The translations under genes were made by a program, and so were the position numbers. A DNA stretch of 64,000 nucleotides from contig NZ_JQBR01000004.1 of the NCBI RefSeq assembly GCF_001438655.1, positions 149,425-213,424 on the forward strand. Direction: 5' to 3'. This document shows positions 38,163 through 47,933 of the stretch, piece after piece. Every line of letters begins with the position of its first letter. Within the stretch, counting starts at the first letter, position 1. The notes under the pieces were generated by a model that was not told where the DNA came from, did not search any database, and saw only the letters and a program-made list of their open reading frames with translations. The stretch is from Pediococcus cellicola. Its GTDB lineage: Bacteria > Bacillota > Bacilli > Lactobacillales > Lactobacillaceae.

Positions 38163-40337
38163 TTATTTTTCTTCCGGATCCAGCATTGTGAGTTGAATAC
38201 GTTGACGATCCAAATCAATACTTTCCACCCAAACCGTAACCACGTCACCAACCGAGACGACATCACCAGGATTTTTGATATACTTCTTAGTCAGTTTAGA
38301 AATGTGCACTAACCCATCTTGTTTGACACCGATATCCACAAAGGCCCCAAAATCAACCACATTACGGACGGTCCCTTGTAATTTCATGCCAGGCTTTAGG
38401 TCTTTTAATGTCAAAACATCGCTTCTTAGCAGTGGTGCCGGCATTTCATCACGTAAATCACGGCCAGGCTTTTCCAAGCCAGCGATGATGTCCTTTAACG
38501 TCTCTGATCCAACCTCTAGTTCGGTGGCTGTTTTAGTTAGATCAATTGATTTAAAGGTTTCGACAGCTTTTTGCGTGCCAATCTGATCGATTGAAAGGCC
38601 CACTTTTTTCAATAATTTTTTAGCTGCTTTGTAGCTTTCGGGATGAATATCCGTATTATCAAGTGCATTTTTTCCTTGAACGATTCGCAAAAAACCGACT
38701 GATTGTTCATATGCTTTCGGTCCTAAACGTGGGACTTTCTTTAGCTGGTTTCGAGCCTCATAGCTCCCATTTTCATCGCGCCAGGTGACAATATTTTGAG
38801 CCGTTGTCTTGGTTAAACCAGATATATGTGCCAACAACTGCGGACTTGCCGTATTTAAATTGACACCCACCTGATTAACCGCTGTTTCGATCACAGTATC
38901 TAATTGAGAGGTTAGTTCCTTTTGAGGCACATCATGCTGGTACTGTCCAACCCCGACAGCTTTAGGATCAATTTTAATTAATTCCGCAAGTGGATCCTGC
39001 AGCCGCCGACCAATACTGATGGCACTGCGTTCTTCAACATGCAATTCTGGAAAAGCATCACGTGCTGCTTTACTTGCAGAATATACCGAAGCACCTGCCT
39101 CATTAACAATGACATAATAAATTTTACGATCAATTGTTTTTAAAACCGAAGAAACAAACTCTTCTGATTCTCGGCTGGCTGTCCCATTTCCAATGGCAAT
39201 CATTTCAACATGATAGTCTTCCAAGAACCGCTTAAATTCACCAGCTGCCGCTTTTCGTTTGGCATCTGATGCTGGTTTGTGCGGATAAATAACCTTTTTC
39301 GCTAAAAATTTCCCGTTAGGATCCATTATGGCTAACTTGCAGCCCGTCCGATAGGCTGGATCAAAGCCTAATACCACTTTGCCTTTAATTGGCGCTTGCA
39401 TTAATAAATGATACAAGTTTTCGCCAAAAACATGAATTGCTTGCGTATTTGCTTCGTCACTCAATTCATTACGTAATTCGCGTTCAATTGCCGGTCCAAT
39501 AAAACGTTTATAGGCGTCCTCATAGGCTGCTTCCAAATACGATACAGCTGGCCCATTATGGCTACCAATAATACGAAAATGCAAATAACGCATAATTGCA
39601 GCATCGTCGACCTTGATCTGCGCCTTTAACACACCTTCTTTTTCACCACGATTAATCGCTAACACCCGGTGTGACACCATATTCGCAAGTGATTCATCAA
39701 AATCGTAATAGAGTTGATAAACCCCTTGTTCATCTTTCTGTTCACCTTTTGCTTTTACTTTGGACTCAAATCGCCCATTTTTTCTCGTATGGTTACGAAT
39801 CCAGTCCCGAAATCCTGCGCTGTCTCCAAAGGCTTCAGCTAAAATCTCATGGGCCCCGGAAAATACTTCTTCGATTGAGGCAACTTCTTTTTCAGGATTG
39901 AGAAATGCTGCCGCTTTTTCTTTCAGCCCATCCTGTGGAAAAGTTAATAACCAATAAGCAAATGGTTCTAACCCCTTCTCCTTTGCAATAGTTGCTTTGG
40001 TACGCCGTTTTTGTTTGTATGGCAAATACAAGTCTTCAATAGTTTGAAGTTTATCAGCTGCTTTAAGTTGTTTTTCCAAAGCTGGCGTCAGTTTATCCTG
40101 TTCCGAAATTAATTTTAAAACTTCATCGCGTCGCTTCTCTAAACTTTCGGCTTTATTATAACTGCTCTGAATATCACGAATTTGTACTTCATCTAAACTG
40201 CCGGTACGTTCTTTTCGATAACGGGCAATAAAAGGGACCGTATCTCCTTCACCCAAAAGATCTAACACAGCATGAATCTGTTTAGGCCGTAAATCTGACA
40301 ACTGTTTTTCGACAATCTTTACAATGCGATCTTCCAA
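38163..40337 (-). CDS. tex: Tex-family RNA-binding transcription accessory protein
   Basis: A 724-residue multidomain nucleic-acid-binding protein: Tex N-terminal helical domain (TVPFIARYRKERTGSLDE), YqgF/RNase H-like domain (VLGFDPAYRTGCKLA), helix-hairpin-helix region, and C-terminal S1 domain (GTVRNVVDFGAFVDIGVKQDGLVHIS). The precise role is unclear; Tex affects transcription and toxin expression in some pathogens. A TTG start with GGAG nine bases upstream is preferred to the TTG within the ribosome site. Confidence 0.94.
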   Translation of the reverse strand: MEDRIVKIVEKQLSDLRPKQIHAVLDLLGEGDTVPFIARYRKERTGSLDEVQIRDIQSSYNKAESLEKRRDEVLKLISEQDKLTPALEKQLKAADKLQTIEDLYLPYKQKRRTKATIAKEKGLEPFAYWLLTFPQDGLKEKAAAFLNPEKEVASIEEVFSGAHEILAEAFGDSAGFRDWIRNHTRKNGRFESKVKAKGEQKDEQGVYQLYYDFDESLANMVSHRVLAINRGEKEGVLKAQIKVDDAAIMRYLHFRIIGSHNGPAVSYLEAAYEDAYKRFIGPAIERELRNELSDEANTQAIHVFGENLYHLLMQAPIKGKVVLGFDPAYRTGCKLAIMDPNGKFLAKKVIYPHKPASDAKRKAAAGEFKRFLEDYHVEMIAIGNGTASRESEEFVSSVLKTIDRKIYYVIVNEAGASVYSASKAARDAFPELHVEERSAISIGRRLQDPLAELIKIDPKAVGVGQYQHDVPQKELTSQLDTVIETAVNQVGVNLNTASPQLLAHISGLTKTTAQNIVTWRDENGSYEARNQLKKVPRLGPKAYEQSVGFLRIVQGKNALDNTDIHPESYKAAKKLLKKVGLSIDQIGTQKAVETFKSIDLTKTATELEVGSETLKDIIAGLEKPGRDLRDEMPAPLLRSDVLTLKDLKPGMKLQGTVRNVVDFGAFVDIGVKQDGLVHISKLTKKYIKNPGDVVSVGDVVTVWVESIDLDRQRIQLTMLDPEEK

Positions 40338-40477
40338 AAAATTCCACTCCAAATCTAAACGTTACTTTCTTCAAGACATCCCTCTCAGTATAGCATATTT
40401 ACTCATCTTAAAAGTATCACGCTTCTTTGTAACACCCCAAGATTTAAGACGTGTCTTTTTGCAAATTAGGCAAATAA

Positions 40478-40560
40478 AAAAACAACGCGCTTCATCACCG
40501 AACTAGTTTCCCCCTGTCTCCAGGTAGGTGACTAAAATGATTAAAACGAGCTGTTTTTAA
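40478..40560 (-). terminator. Long terminator hairpin after the 40.6-41.0 kb gene
   Basis: On the minus strand AACAGC...AGTCACC pairs with GGTGATG...GCGTTGTT around an inner CCTG-GAGA-CAGG stem, then a T-run. The outer pairing has mismatches. Confidence 0.5.
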
Positions 40561-40562
40561 GA

Positions 40563-41000
40563 TTAGCGCATCAATAGCGCCATAATGCGATCAAAGGATT
40601 TGGATACCAAATCCATATCCTTATCTTGCGCTTGTTCTGCTTTACTAAACTGATCCGCATTCACACTATGTTTGTCTTCATCAACACTTTGTAACATGAG
40701 TGCGCAGTCTGCCGCGTACTTTTGATAAGCGGCAACTAATTGCTTGTGTCGTCCCAAAACCTGAACGGGCGGTTTAGCATTTTTTAAACTGACGGCATTT
40801 TTTTGATACAAATCTACCGCTTTTTTAAAGGCTAGTACCGTTTCATGCAACTCACGGTTCCCTAAGGATTCGATTCCTTTTAAAGTAATAGCTTTCTTAA
40901 AATCCTGAAAATGGGGATCAACTTGCTCGCCCATTTCTTCGGAGGATTCCATGACACGACTTAATAAATTTGCATAACCTTGTGGATTACTCTTACGCAT
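40563..41000 (-). CDS. Conserved hypothetical helical protein downstream of the cation ATPase
   Basis: I do not recognise a named family. It encodes 145 residues, mostly charged and helix-forming, without membrane spans or cysteine pairs (one Cys); it resembles small cytosolic lactobacillus proteins of unknown function. The ATG chosen has GGAG eight bases upstream. It follows the ATPase stop by 23 bases and ends at a terminator, so it is probably in the same manganese-riboswitch-controlled transcript. That context suggests a link to metal homeostasis, but nothing in the sequence proves it. Confidence 0.7.
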   Translation of the reverse strand: MRKSNPQGYANLLSRVMESSEEMGEQVDPHFQDFKKAITLKGIESLGNRELHETVLAFKKAVDLYQKNAVSLKNAKPPVQVLGRHKQLVAAYQKYAADCALMLQSVDEDKHSVNADQFSKAEQAQDKDMDLVSKSFDRIMALLMR

Positions 41001-41023
41001 TTTTAAATCTCCAATCTTAATGA

Positions 41024-43687
41024 TTAGCGGGTCGCAAATCGACGTTGGAACCATTTTACAATTTCAACGATTACAATCATCGATAACGATGCGCCACCAA
41101 CAATTGCCCATTGATAAAGATCCAAATGACTTACGTGGAAAATGTCATTTAACCCAGGAATGACAATTGTGGCTGCTAACAGTATAAACGATACCACAAT
41201 TGACCAGTTAAAGAACTTATTTCTCAAAGTGGTTGCACTGAAAATTGAGCCATGAATCGATTTAGAGTTGAAGGCATGAAATAGTTGAATAAGTCCCAAC
41301 GTAGCAAAAGCCATCGTCAAAGCATCTGCATGTGACTGCGCATATGAAGCATGCACTGGGAACCAGATTGCAATGCCATAAACAGCTAAAGTAATTATAC
41401 CTTCTAAAAGACCTTGATAGATCACATTGGTGGACACACCACCAGACAAGAAATTACTCTTGCGTCCACGTGGCTTTTGCTTCATCACATTTTTTTCTGC
41501 GGGCTCTAAGCCTAACGCAATGGCAGGAAAAGTATCTGTGACCAAATTAATCCATAAGATGTGAACCGGAGCCAAGATTTGCCAACCCATCATCGTCATA
41601 ACAAACAGGGTTAAGACTTCCCCTAAGTTAGCTGACAATAAATATTGAATAGCTTTTTGAATATTGGCAAATACTTTACGCCCTTCTTCAACCGCAACCA
41701 CAATGGTGGCAAAATTATCATCGGCTAAAATCATGTCACTGGCACCTTTGGAAACTTCGGTACCCGTGATCCCCATTGCAATTCCAATATCAGCTTGCTT
41801 GAGAGATGGGGCATCATTTACACCGTCACCAGTCATTGCCACAACTTTTCCTTGCTTTTGCCAAGCACTTACAATTCTAACTTTATGTTCTGGTGCTACA
41901 CGGGCATATACAGAATATTGCTTGACTTGCTTAGCAAATGTCTCATCATCCAAAGCATCCAACTCAGTACCAGAAATCACTGCGTCATCTTGTCCCTCTT
42001 CAATGATTCCCAACCGTTTTGCAATTGCTGCGGCCGTATCTCGATGATCACCAGTAATCATTAACGGTCTAATTCCAGCCTGTTTTGCTTCTTCAACGGC
42101 CTGTGCCACTTCTGGTCGTTCAGGATCAATCATCCCAATCAACCCAGCAAAAGTCAGTTCTTGTTCCACTGCCTCTGACGTCAATGTAGTTGGTACTTCA
42201 TCAACAATTTGATAGGCAAAACCAAGTACTCGGATAGCCTGCGTCGCTAAATCATGATTGGTTTTTAAAATCAGGTTGCGCTCTTCATCGGTCATTGGCT
42301 TAACGTCATTTTCAAATTCATAAAAGGTAGCACGCTGTAATAGTTCGTCAGGAGCCCCTTTCACTGTTTGCAAATAACGACCATCAGGTAATTCATTAAA
42401 TGTAGACATTAATTTTCGCTCTGAATCAAAAGGAACCTCAGCTACCCGCTTTTCAGCCTGGACAAGCTTGTCAACATCTTCGCCCTTATCCAAATTGAAC
42501 TGGACCAAAGCTGTTTCGGTCGGGTCCCCAATCAAGCCTTCACCGGTCTGCTTGGAGTCATTATTCAGTACCATAAGTTCAAATAAATGATTATAAGGAT
42601 AGTCTTTAAATTGCACATCAGCAGTATCATGCAACTGATTATTCACGAAAACTTTTTCTACCGTCATTTTATTTTGGGTCAAAGTTCCCGTTTTATCAGA
42701 AGCAATAATCTGCGTGCCTCCTAAGGTTTCCACAGCTGGCAATTTTCGAATGATGGCATGTCGTTTGGCCATTCGTTGGGTTCCAAGAGCCAAAGTAATA
42801 GTCACAATGGCAGGTAATCCTTCTGGGATAGCAGCCACTGCCAACGAAATAGCGGTCAAGAACATGTTAATCAAGCTCTCGTTACCACGTACCATACCCA
42901 CAACGAATACAATAGCCGCAATAACTAAAATTAAGCCCGTTAAAACCTTACTCAATTGAGTCAAGTTATTTTGAAGTGGTGTCGTTGTCTCTTCCGCGTT
43001 ATTGATCATGTTAGCAATTTGCCCAACTTGGGTCTTCATCCCCGTGCCAACCACAACGCCACTTCCACGCCCATATGTGACGTTACTATTCATAAACGCC
43101 ATATTTTTTTGATCGCCAATTGGCAAATTTGTATCAGTTAAGACATTAACTTGCTTTTCAACAGGCACGGACTCACCGGTTAAAGCAGCTTCTTCGACTT
43201 TTAATCCGGCCGATTCCAGCAAACGCAAGTCAGCAGGAATGATGTCACCTGCTTCTAATAAGACAATATCACCTGGTACTACATCTTCACTTTTAATTGT
43301 TTCGACTTTACCATCACGTTTGACATGTGCTTGTGGCGCCGATAATTCCTTTAAAGCCGCAATCGCTTCCTCAGCTTTTGTTTCCTGAAAAACACCGAAA
43401 ATAGCATTCAAAACGACCACTAACAAAATAATAATGGCGTCAACCCCTTCACCCACGAAAACCGAGATGACGGCTGCCACAATCAAAACAATGATCATTA
43501 AGTCTTTAAACTGGGCGATAAACTTTTGTAACAAAGTTGTATTCTTTTTGGTTTCCAATTGGTTATGACCATATTTCGTCAGATTCTCTTCAACCTGTGT
43601 ATGGGATAAACCATCTTGAGAACTTTCTTGACCCTTAAGAACTTCTGACACGCTTTGATTGTAATAATTAATCTTAGTCTCTTTCAT
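41024..43687 (-). CDS. P2A-type cation-transporting ATPase (Ca2+/Mn2+ exporter class)
   Basis: An 887-residue P-type ATPase. Motifs in order: TGES (LTGESVPVEK), PEGLPA in M4 (typical of Ca2+ pumps), the phosphorylation site DKTGTLTQNK, TGDGVNDAPSLK, and M6 NLVTDTFPA. It exports divalent cations from the cytosol. The upstream leader is a yybP-ykoY riboswitch, so, as for lactococcal YoaB and pneumococcal MgtA, it probably serves in Mn2+ (and Ca2+) efflux. The ATG with GAGGAGG gives MKETKINYY; the longest frame runs back into the riboswitch. Confidence 0.94.
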   Translation of the reverse strand: MKETKINYYNQSVSEVLKGQESSQDGLSHTQVEENLTKYGHNQLETKKNTTLLQKFIAQFKDLMIIVLIVAAVISVFVGEGVDAIIILLVVVLNAIFGVFQETKAEEAIAALKELSAPQAHVKRDGKVETIKSEDVVPGDIVLLEAGDIIPADLRLLESAGLKVEEAALTGESVPVEKQVNVLTDTNLPIGDQKNMAFMNSNVTYGRGSGVVVGTGMKTQVGQIANMINNAEETTTPLQNNLTQLSKVLTGLILVIAAIVFVVGMVRGNESLINMFLTAISLAVAAIPEGLPAIVTITLALGTQRMAKRHAIIRKLPAVETLGGTQIIASDKTGTLTQNKMTVEKVFVNNQLHDTADVQFKDYPYNHLFELMVLNNDSKQTGEGLIGDPTETALVQFNLDKGEDVDKLVQAEKRVAEVPFDSERKLMSTFNELPDGRYLQTVKGAPDELLQRATFYEFENDVKPMTDEERNLILKTNHDLATQAIRVLGFAYQIVDEVPTTLTSEAVEQELTFAGLIGMIDPERPEVAQAVEEAKQAGIRPLMITGDHRDTAAAIAKRLGIIEEGQDDAVISGTELDALDDETFAKQVKQYSVYARVAPEHKVRIVSAWQKQGKVVAMTGDGVNDAPSLKQADIGIAMGITGTEVSKGASDMILADDNFATIVVAVEEGRKVFANIQKAIQYLLSANLGEVLTLFVMTMMGWQILAPVHILWINLVTDTFPAIALGLEPAEKNVMKQKPRGRKSNFLSGGVSTNVIYQGLLEGIITLAVYGIAIWFPVHASYAQSHADALTMAFATLGLIQLFHAFNSKSIHGSIFSATTLRNKFFNWSIVVSFILLAATIVIPGLNDIFHVSHLDLYQWAIVGGASLSMIVIVEIVKWFQRRFATR

Positions 43688-43721
43688 TACTTTCCTCCTC
43701 ATATTTTGGCACACATGTCTT

Positions 43722-43852
43722 AAAAAAAGAGACTCATGCATGCCCACACTAAAATGCGAACATCCACGAGTCTCACTTTTTCAGGCAACACCAGATTTAA
43801 TCTTGTTGATGACGTTACCGCAGAAATAACTGCTAGTTACTCCCTCATGTTT
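43722..43852 (-). promoter_or_regulatory. yybP-ykoY manganese riboswitch
   Basis: The 5' leader of the ATPase carries the motif's landmarks: GGGAGTAAC near the 5' end, CGTCATCAACA, GTGTTGCCTG and GTGAGACTC. GAGACTC then pairs with GAGTCTC (43761-43774 with 43730-43743) to make a terminator followed by seven T residues. In this class Mn2+ binding stabilises the aptamer and prevents terminator formation, turning on exporter genes. Confidence 0.85.
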
Positions 43853-43864
43853 TGTTGTTAATTT

Positions 43865-43893
43865 ATTATAACTATAAGCAAACGTAATAGCAA
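43865..43893 (-). promoter_or_regulatory. Promoter of the riboswitch-ATPase transcript
   Basis: TTGCTA (complement of 43888-43893) and TATAAT (complement of 43865-43870), 17-base spacer; transcription would start just before the riboswitch. Confidence 0.75.
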
Positions 43894-43934
43894 GCAATTA
43901 AGCACCTTTTATCGTCTCTTTTACGAAATACAGC

Positions 43935-44756
43935 TTAGAAATGGTCATACACATTGTAAGGCAAATGGCGCTTATGTGCTGTTTTTGCGTACCAATTTTC
44001 AATCTTTTCAGCTGCTTGTGGGGCTACTTCATGACCTTCTAAATAGTTATCGATATCATCGTACGTAACGCCCAAGGCCACCTCATCCGGCAATGCAGGA
44101 CGCTTATCCTCAAGGTCAGCTGTTGGGACTTTTTCATATAAATGTTTAGGCGCCCCAAGGTGATTCAAAAGCGCTTTGCCTTGCCGTTTATCCAAACGCC
44201 AAATTGGTGTCACATCAGACCCGCCATCACCAAATTTAGTGTAAAAACCAGTCACGGCTTCCGCTGCATGATCTGTGCCAATGACAATACCTGACATAGC
44301 ACCCGCAATTCCATATTGGGCAATCATTCGCTGCCGTGCTTTGATATTTCCCTTATTAAAATCACTAATCTTTAAATCATTTGCTTCCAGTGCCTGCACC
44401 ATGGCATCCGCTGCTGGTTTAATATCCACTCTTTTTACTTGATCTGCTTGAATGAACTCGATGGCCGCCATGGCATCAGATTCATCCGCCTGAACGCCAT
44501 AGGGTAATCGAACAGCTATAAATTGGTAACTGCGATCACCGGTATCTTCACGCATTTCAGTGATTGCCATTTGAGCCAACTTACCAGCTAAAGTGGAATC
44601 TTGTCCACCAGAAATCCCCAATACTAAACTTTTAATAAAAGTATTTTTGTGTAAATAAGCCTTCAAAAAATCAATGCTTCGGCGAATTTCTTTCTCCGGG
44701 TCAATTTCTGGCGCTACTTTCAAATTTGCAATAATCTCTTTTTGTAAAGGTCTCAA
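43935..44756 (-). CDS. nadE: Ammonia-dependent NAD+ synthetase
   Basis: A 273-residue enzyme converting deamido-NAD to NAD with ammonia and ATP. Adenylation P-loop [40 protein letters not shown] is the substrate-binding region. No glutaminase domain. TTG start with AGAGGAAG six bases before. It is 15 bases after pncB, forming a nicotinate-salvage operon. Confidence 0.95.
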   Translation of the reverse strand: MRPLQKEIIANLKVAPEIDPEKEIRRSIDFLKAYLHKNTFIKSLVLGISGGQDSTLAGKLAQMAITEMREDTGDRSYQFIAVRLPYGVQADESDAMAAIEFIQADQVKRVDIKPAADAMVQALEANDLKISDFNKGNIKARQRMIAQYGIAGAMSGIVIGTDHAAEAVTGFYTKFGDGGSDVTPIWRLDKRQGKALLNHLGAPKHLYEKVPTADLEDKRPALPDEVALGVTYDDIDNYLEGHEVAPQAAEKIENWYAKTAHKRHLPYNVYDHF

Positions 44757-44771
44757 TCGTATCTTCCTCTC

Positions 44772-46244
44772 TTATTCCCCAAATTTTAAGGAATTAACAT
44801 AATCACGAACACCCTTAATGCTGGCCATTTTACGGTCATAGCACTCTTGTGACAAATCAACTGGATAATCTTGAGGATTCAAATCACGTTTATACTCATC
44901 CCACAAAGAATCAAGCATCTTCCTAGAATATGCCTTAATATCTTTTAGTTCAGGCAGTTGATAAACAAGCTTTCCGTTTTCAAAAATTTTATGCAGTAAT
45001 GGGCGCGCATTGAAATCACTCACCGTTTTATTAATGTAAGTATAGTTTGGATGGAACATATAAATGGAAGGTTGTTTACGGGGATCTTCCTCCCACAACG
45101 TAATATAGTCCCCCTCTGACTTGCCATCTGCATTCTTTGAAATGCGCCAAACCTGTTTCTTTCCAGGAGTTGAAACTTTCTCTACATTATTAGATAGCTT
45201 TATGGTATCCACCATCTTACCATCTGAACCTTCAATTGAAACCATTTTGTAAACCGCACCTAATGCCGGTTGGTCATAAGCTGTAATTAGCTTTGTGCCA
45301 ACTCCCCAAACATCAATTTTTGCTCCTTGCATTTTTAAGTTTTGGATAGTTTTTTCATCTAAATCATTAGAGGCATACACCTTTGCATTGGGAAAGCCAG
45401 CTTCATCCAACTGTTCACGCACACGTTTTGATAAGTAGGCCATATCACCACTATCGATTCGCACACCCAAGAAATTGATTTGGTCTCCCATTTCCTTAGC
45501 CACCCGAATGGCATTGGGTACGCCACTTTTTAGTGTGTCATAAGTATCCACTAAGAAAACACAATCGTGGTGCGTTTGTGCATAGGCTTTAAATGCATCA
45601 TAATCATTTCGATAATACTGAACAAGCGCATGCGCATGCGTCCCGCTGATCGGAATGCCAAAAATCTTTCCTGCACGGACATTGCTAGTAGCATCAAAAC
45701 CACCGATATAAGCTGCACGTGTGCCCCAAATTGCGGCGCTCATTTCTTGCGCACGACGCGTGCCAAATTCTAGTAACGCATCATTACCCACAACTGATTT
45801 AATGCGTGAGGCTTTCGTCGCAATTAAAGTTTGGTAATTGACAACATTCAAAATAGCCGTTTCCACCAACTGACAATCTGCTAGCGGCCCTTCTACTTGC
45901 ATAATAGGTTCACCGTTAAAGACCAAATCACCTTCTACGGCAGAACGAATCGTGCCACTGAACTTAAAATGCCTTAAGTAGTCTAAAAAATCATCAGGAT
46001 AGTGCTCTGATTCTTTTAAATAGTCCAGATCCGAATCAGTAAAATGCAATTGCTGCACGTATTTAACCACGCGCTCTAAACCGGCAAAAATAGCGTACCC
46101 ATTGTGAAATGGCATGTCACGAAAGAATACTTCAAAGACAGCATTCTTGTTATGAATTCCTTGTTCCCAATATGTTTGAATCATGTTAATTTGGTAAGCA
46201 TCCGTATGTAACGTTAAACTGTCATCCGGATATTTTTTAGTCAT
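44772..46244 (-). CDS. pncB: Nicotinate phosphoribosyltransferase
   Basis: A 490-residue enzyme making nicotinate mononucleotide from nicotinate and PRPP. Shows LHTDAYQINMIQTYWEQG at the start, EFGTRRAQEMSAAIWG and GVRIDSGDMAYLSKRVR typical of the Gram-positive long form. Together with nadE it covers two of the steps from nicotinate to NAD. GGAG site at 10 bases. Confidence 0.95.
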   Translation of the reverse strand: MTKKYPDDSLTLHTDAYQINMIQTYWEQGIHNKNAVFEVFFRDMPFHNGYAIFAGLERVVKYVQQLHFTDSDLDYLKESEHYPDDFLDYLRHFKFSGTIRSAVEGDLVFNGEPIMQVEGPLADCQLVETAILNVVNYQTLIATKASRIKSVVGNDALLEFGTRRAQEMSAAIWGTRAAYIGGFDATSNVRAGKIFGIPISGTHAHALVQYYRNDYDAFKAYAQTHHDCVFLVDTYDTLKSGVPNAIRVAKEMGDQINFLGVRIDSGDMAYLSKRVREQLDEAGFPNAKVYASNDLDEKTIQNLKMQGAKIDVWGVGTKLITAYDQPALGAVYKMVSIEGSDGKMVDTIKLSNNVEKVSTPGKKQVWRISKNADGKSEGDYITLWEEDPRKQPSIYMFHPNYTYINKTVSDFNARPLLHKIFENGKLVYQLPELKDIKAYSRKMLDSLWDEYKRDLNPQDYPVDLSQECYDRKMASIKGVRDYVNSLKFGE

Positions 46245-46356
46245 GACGAGTGTACTCCTCAGTTAGTTAGTGTTTTAATATTATTAACAGTAGTTGCACC
46301 TATTTTATCATTTTTTCTATGGTGCGTCATTTTCATTACCCGAAAGGATTGATTTT

Positions 46357-47085
46357 ATGATAAACGCTTCATTTTCCAGCGTTGAAATCATGGGAATTCC
46401 ATTTGCTAATGCCACGCAACAACAATTTGTGCGTCAATTGCAAAAACGAATTGTGGCTCAGCAGAATACGTTCGTTGTCACTGCAAATCCCGAAATTGTC
46501 ATGTACGCAGCTCAAAATCAAAAATATCGTGACATCGTGTTAACAGCAGATTATATTTCTGCAGACGGCATTGGCATTGTGCAAGCTGCTAAAACGCTCC
46601 ATACCCCCTTGCCAGAACGCGTTACAGGTTATGAAACTTTTGCAAGTCTCATGTCGTGGTCTGAATCACAATCCCGAAAAATTTACTTTCTTGGAGCTAA
46701 ACCAGCTGTAATTGCGGCTTTAACTAAAAAAGTTGCTACCCAATATCCGCACATTCAGGTAGTTGGGGCTCAAGACGGTTATTTCAACGATGACACCAAA
46801 GTCGCAAAAACCATTCAAGAAAGCCAGCCCGATATCGTCTTTGTCGCAACTGGGTTTCCACGACAAGAACAATTTATTGCTCAGCATCGCCAGTTAACCA
46901 ATGGGCTCTGGATGGGAGTTGGTGGTAGTTTTGATGTCTTTGTGGGAGCTGTTAAACGTGCCCCTGAATTTTGGCAAAAGCATCACTTAGAGTGGTTCTA
47001 TCGACTCCTTACTGACCCTAAACGTCTAAAACGTCAACTTGTGATCCCTAAATTCATGTGGGCCATTCATAAATTAAAAAAATAA
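46357..47085 (+). CDS. tagA: WecG/TagA/CpsF-family glycosyltransferase
   Basis: A 242-residue GT26 enzyme. In Gram-positives TagA/TarA adds ManNAc to undecaprenyl-PP-GlcNAc, the first committed step of wall teichoic acid linkage-unit synthesis. Family motifs: VTANPEIVMYA, SADGIGIVQAAK and RVTGYETF; WMGVGGSFDVFVGAVKRAPEFWQKHHLEW near the end (typical C-terminus). The start ATG has GAAAGGA eight bases upstream, 21 codons inside the longest frame. The tar genes lie 3.8 kb downstream. Confidence 0.92.
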   Translation: MINASFSSVEIMGIPFANATQQQFVRQLQKRIVAQQNTFVVTANPEIVMYAAQNQKYRDIVLTADYISADGIGIVQAAKTLHTPLPERVTGYETFASLMSWSESQSRKIYFLGAKPAVIAALTKKVATQYPHIQVVGAQDGYFNDDTKVAKTIQESQPDIVFVATGFPRQEQFIAQHRQLTNGLWMGVGGSFDVFVGAVKRAPEFWQKHHLEWFYRLLTDPKRLKRQLVIPKFMWAIHKLKK

Positions 47086-47164
47086 AACTGAAGCAAAATT
47101 GGCATTCAAATCTCATATCCACATCCTGGATTATGAATTCGAACCTAATTTTGCTTCAGTTTTT
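47084..47164. terminator. Bidirectional terminator between tagA and the GntR gene
   Basis: AAAACTGAAGCAAAATT... pairs with ...AATTTTGCTTCAGTTTT over about 17 bases; T-runs on both strands; the genes converge. Confidence 0.85.
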
Positions 47165-47165
47165 A

Positions 47166-47867
47166 TTAACGATTCAGGTAAAACTCAAAACGTTCACCAA
47201 CATACTGTGTCCGTACATACTCAAACGGCTGTCCGTCCTGTAAGTAAGAAACCTGTCGTAAACGTAGAATGGCTTCACCACGTTTAATGTCTAAATATTC
47301 GGCAATTTTTTCCGAAGCCAACATAGCCGAAACGGTCTGTGTCGCCTTACCAGGAATTAGTCCTGCCTTTTTTTCTAATGTTCCGTACAAGGAACTGGTC
47401 ACTTCAGCCTTACTAAAATCCTTCACCAATCTCTCAGGAACCGTAGCTGTCTCAAAACAAATGGGGACATCATTTGCATACCGAATTCGCTCCATGCGCA
47501 ACACTAATTCGCCATCTTTTAACTGCAGCTTCTCGCTTTCACTCATCGAAGGTTGTCCAGCATGATACGAAATTGTTTTACTAGAAGGTGTTTTCCCTTG
47601 GGCCAACATTAAATCTGTAAAACTCGTAACCCCCGACATCTTTTCTTGTACCTTTTGGTTGGCCACAAAAGTTCCAGAACCCACGCGGCGTTCCAAAATT
47701 CCTTCATCAACCAAGGTCTGAATAGCTTGCCTAAGCGTCATTCGGCTCACATTGAATTGTTCAGCCAACTCACGCTCTGCTGGAATCCGGTCACCAACTG
47801 TCCATTTACCCGCTTCGATTGCTTTTTTGATTTCATTATGAATTTGTATATAAATGGGGGATCCCAT
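47166..47867 (-). CDS. GntR-family regulator, HutC/UTRA type (NagR-like)
   Basis: A 233-residue repressor: N-terminal winged helix (IPAERELAEQFNVSRMTLRQAIQTL) and C-terminal UTRA ligand domain ending in EYVRTQYVGERFEFYL. It lies 66 bases after nagA on the same strand, as nagR/yvoA does, so it probably senses glucosamine 6-phosphate or GlcNAc 6-phosphate. A matching palindromic operator overlaps the nagA promoter. Confidence 0.9.
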   Translation of the reverse strand: MGSPIYIQIHNEIKKAIEAGKWTVGDRIPAERELAEQFNVSRMTLRQAIQTLVDEGILERRVGSGTFVANQKVQEKMSGVTSFTDLMLAQGKTPSSKTISYHAGQPSMSESEKLQLKDGELVLRMERIRYANDVPICFETATVPERLVKDFSKAEVTSSLYGTLEKKAGLIPGKATQTVSAMLASEKIAEYLDIKRGEAILRLRQVSYLQDGQPFEYVRTQYVGERFEFYLNR

Positions 47868-47933
47868 AATGCCACCTCCTGAGAAGACTCTGTTAAGTCT
47901 ATTATAGCGAATTATCGTGTCAAAACGTGAAAT

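Noticed and set aside
41664..42064. Plus-strand frames of 89-127 codons antisense to the cation ATPase
   Set aside because: Antisense shadows within a conserved gene.
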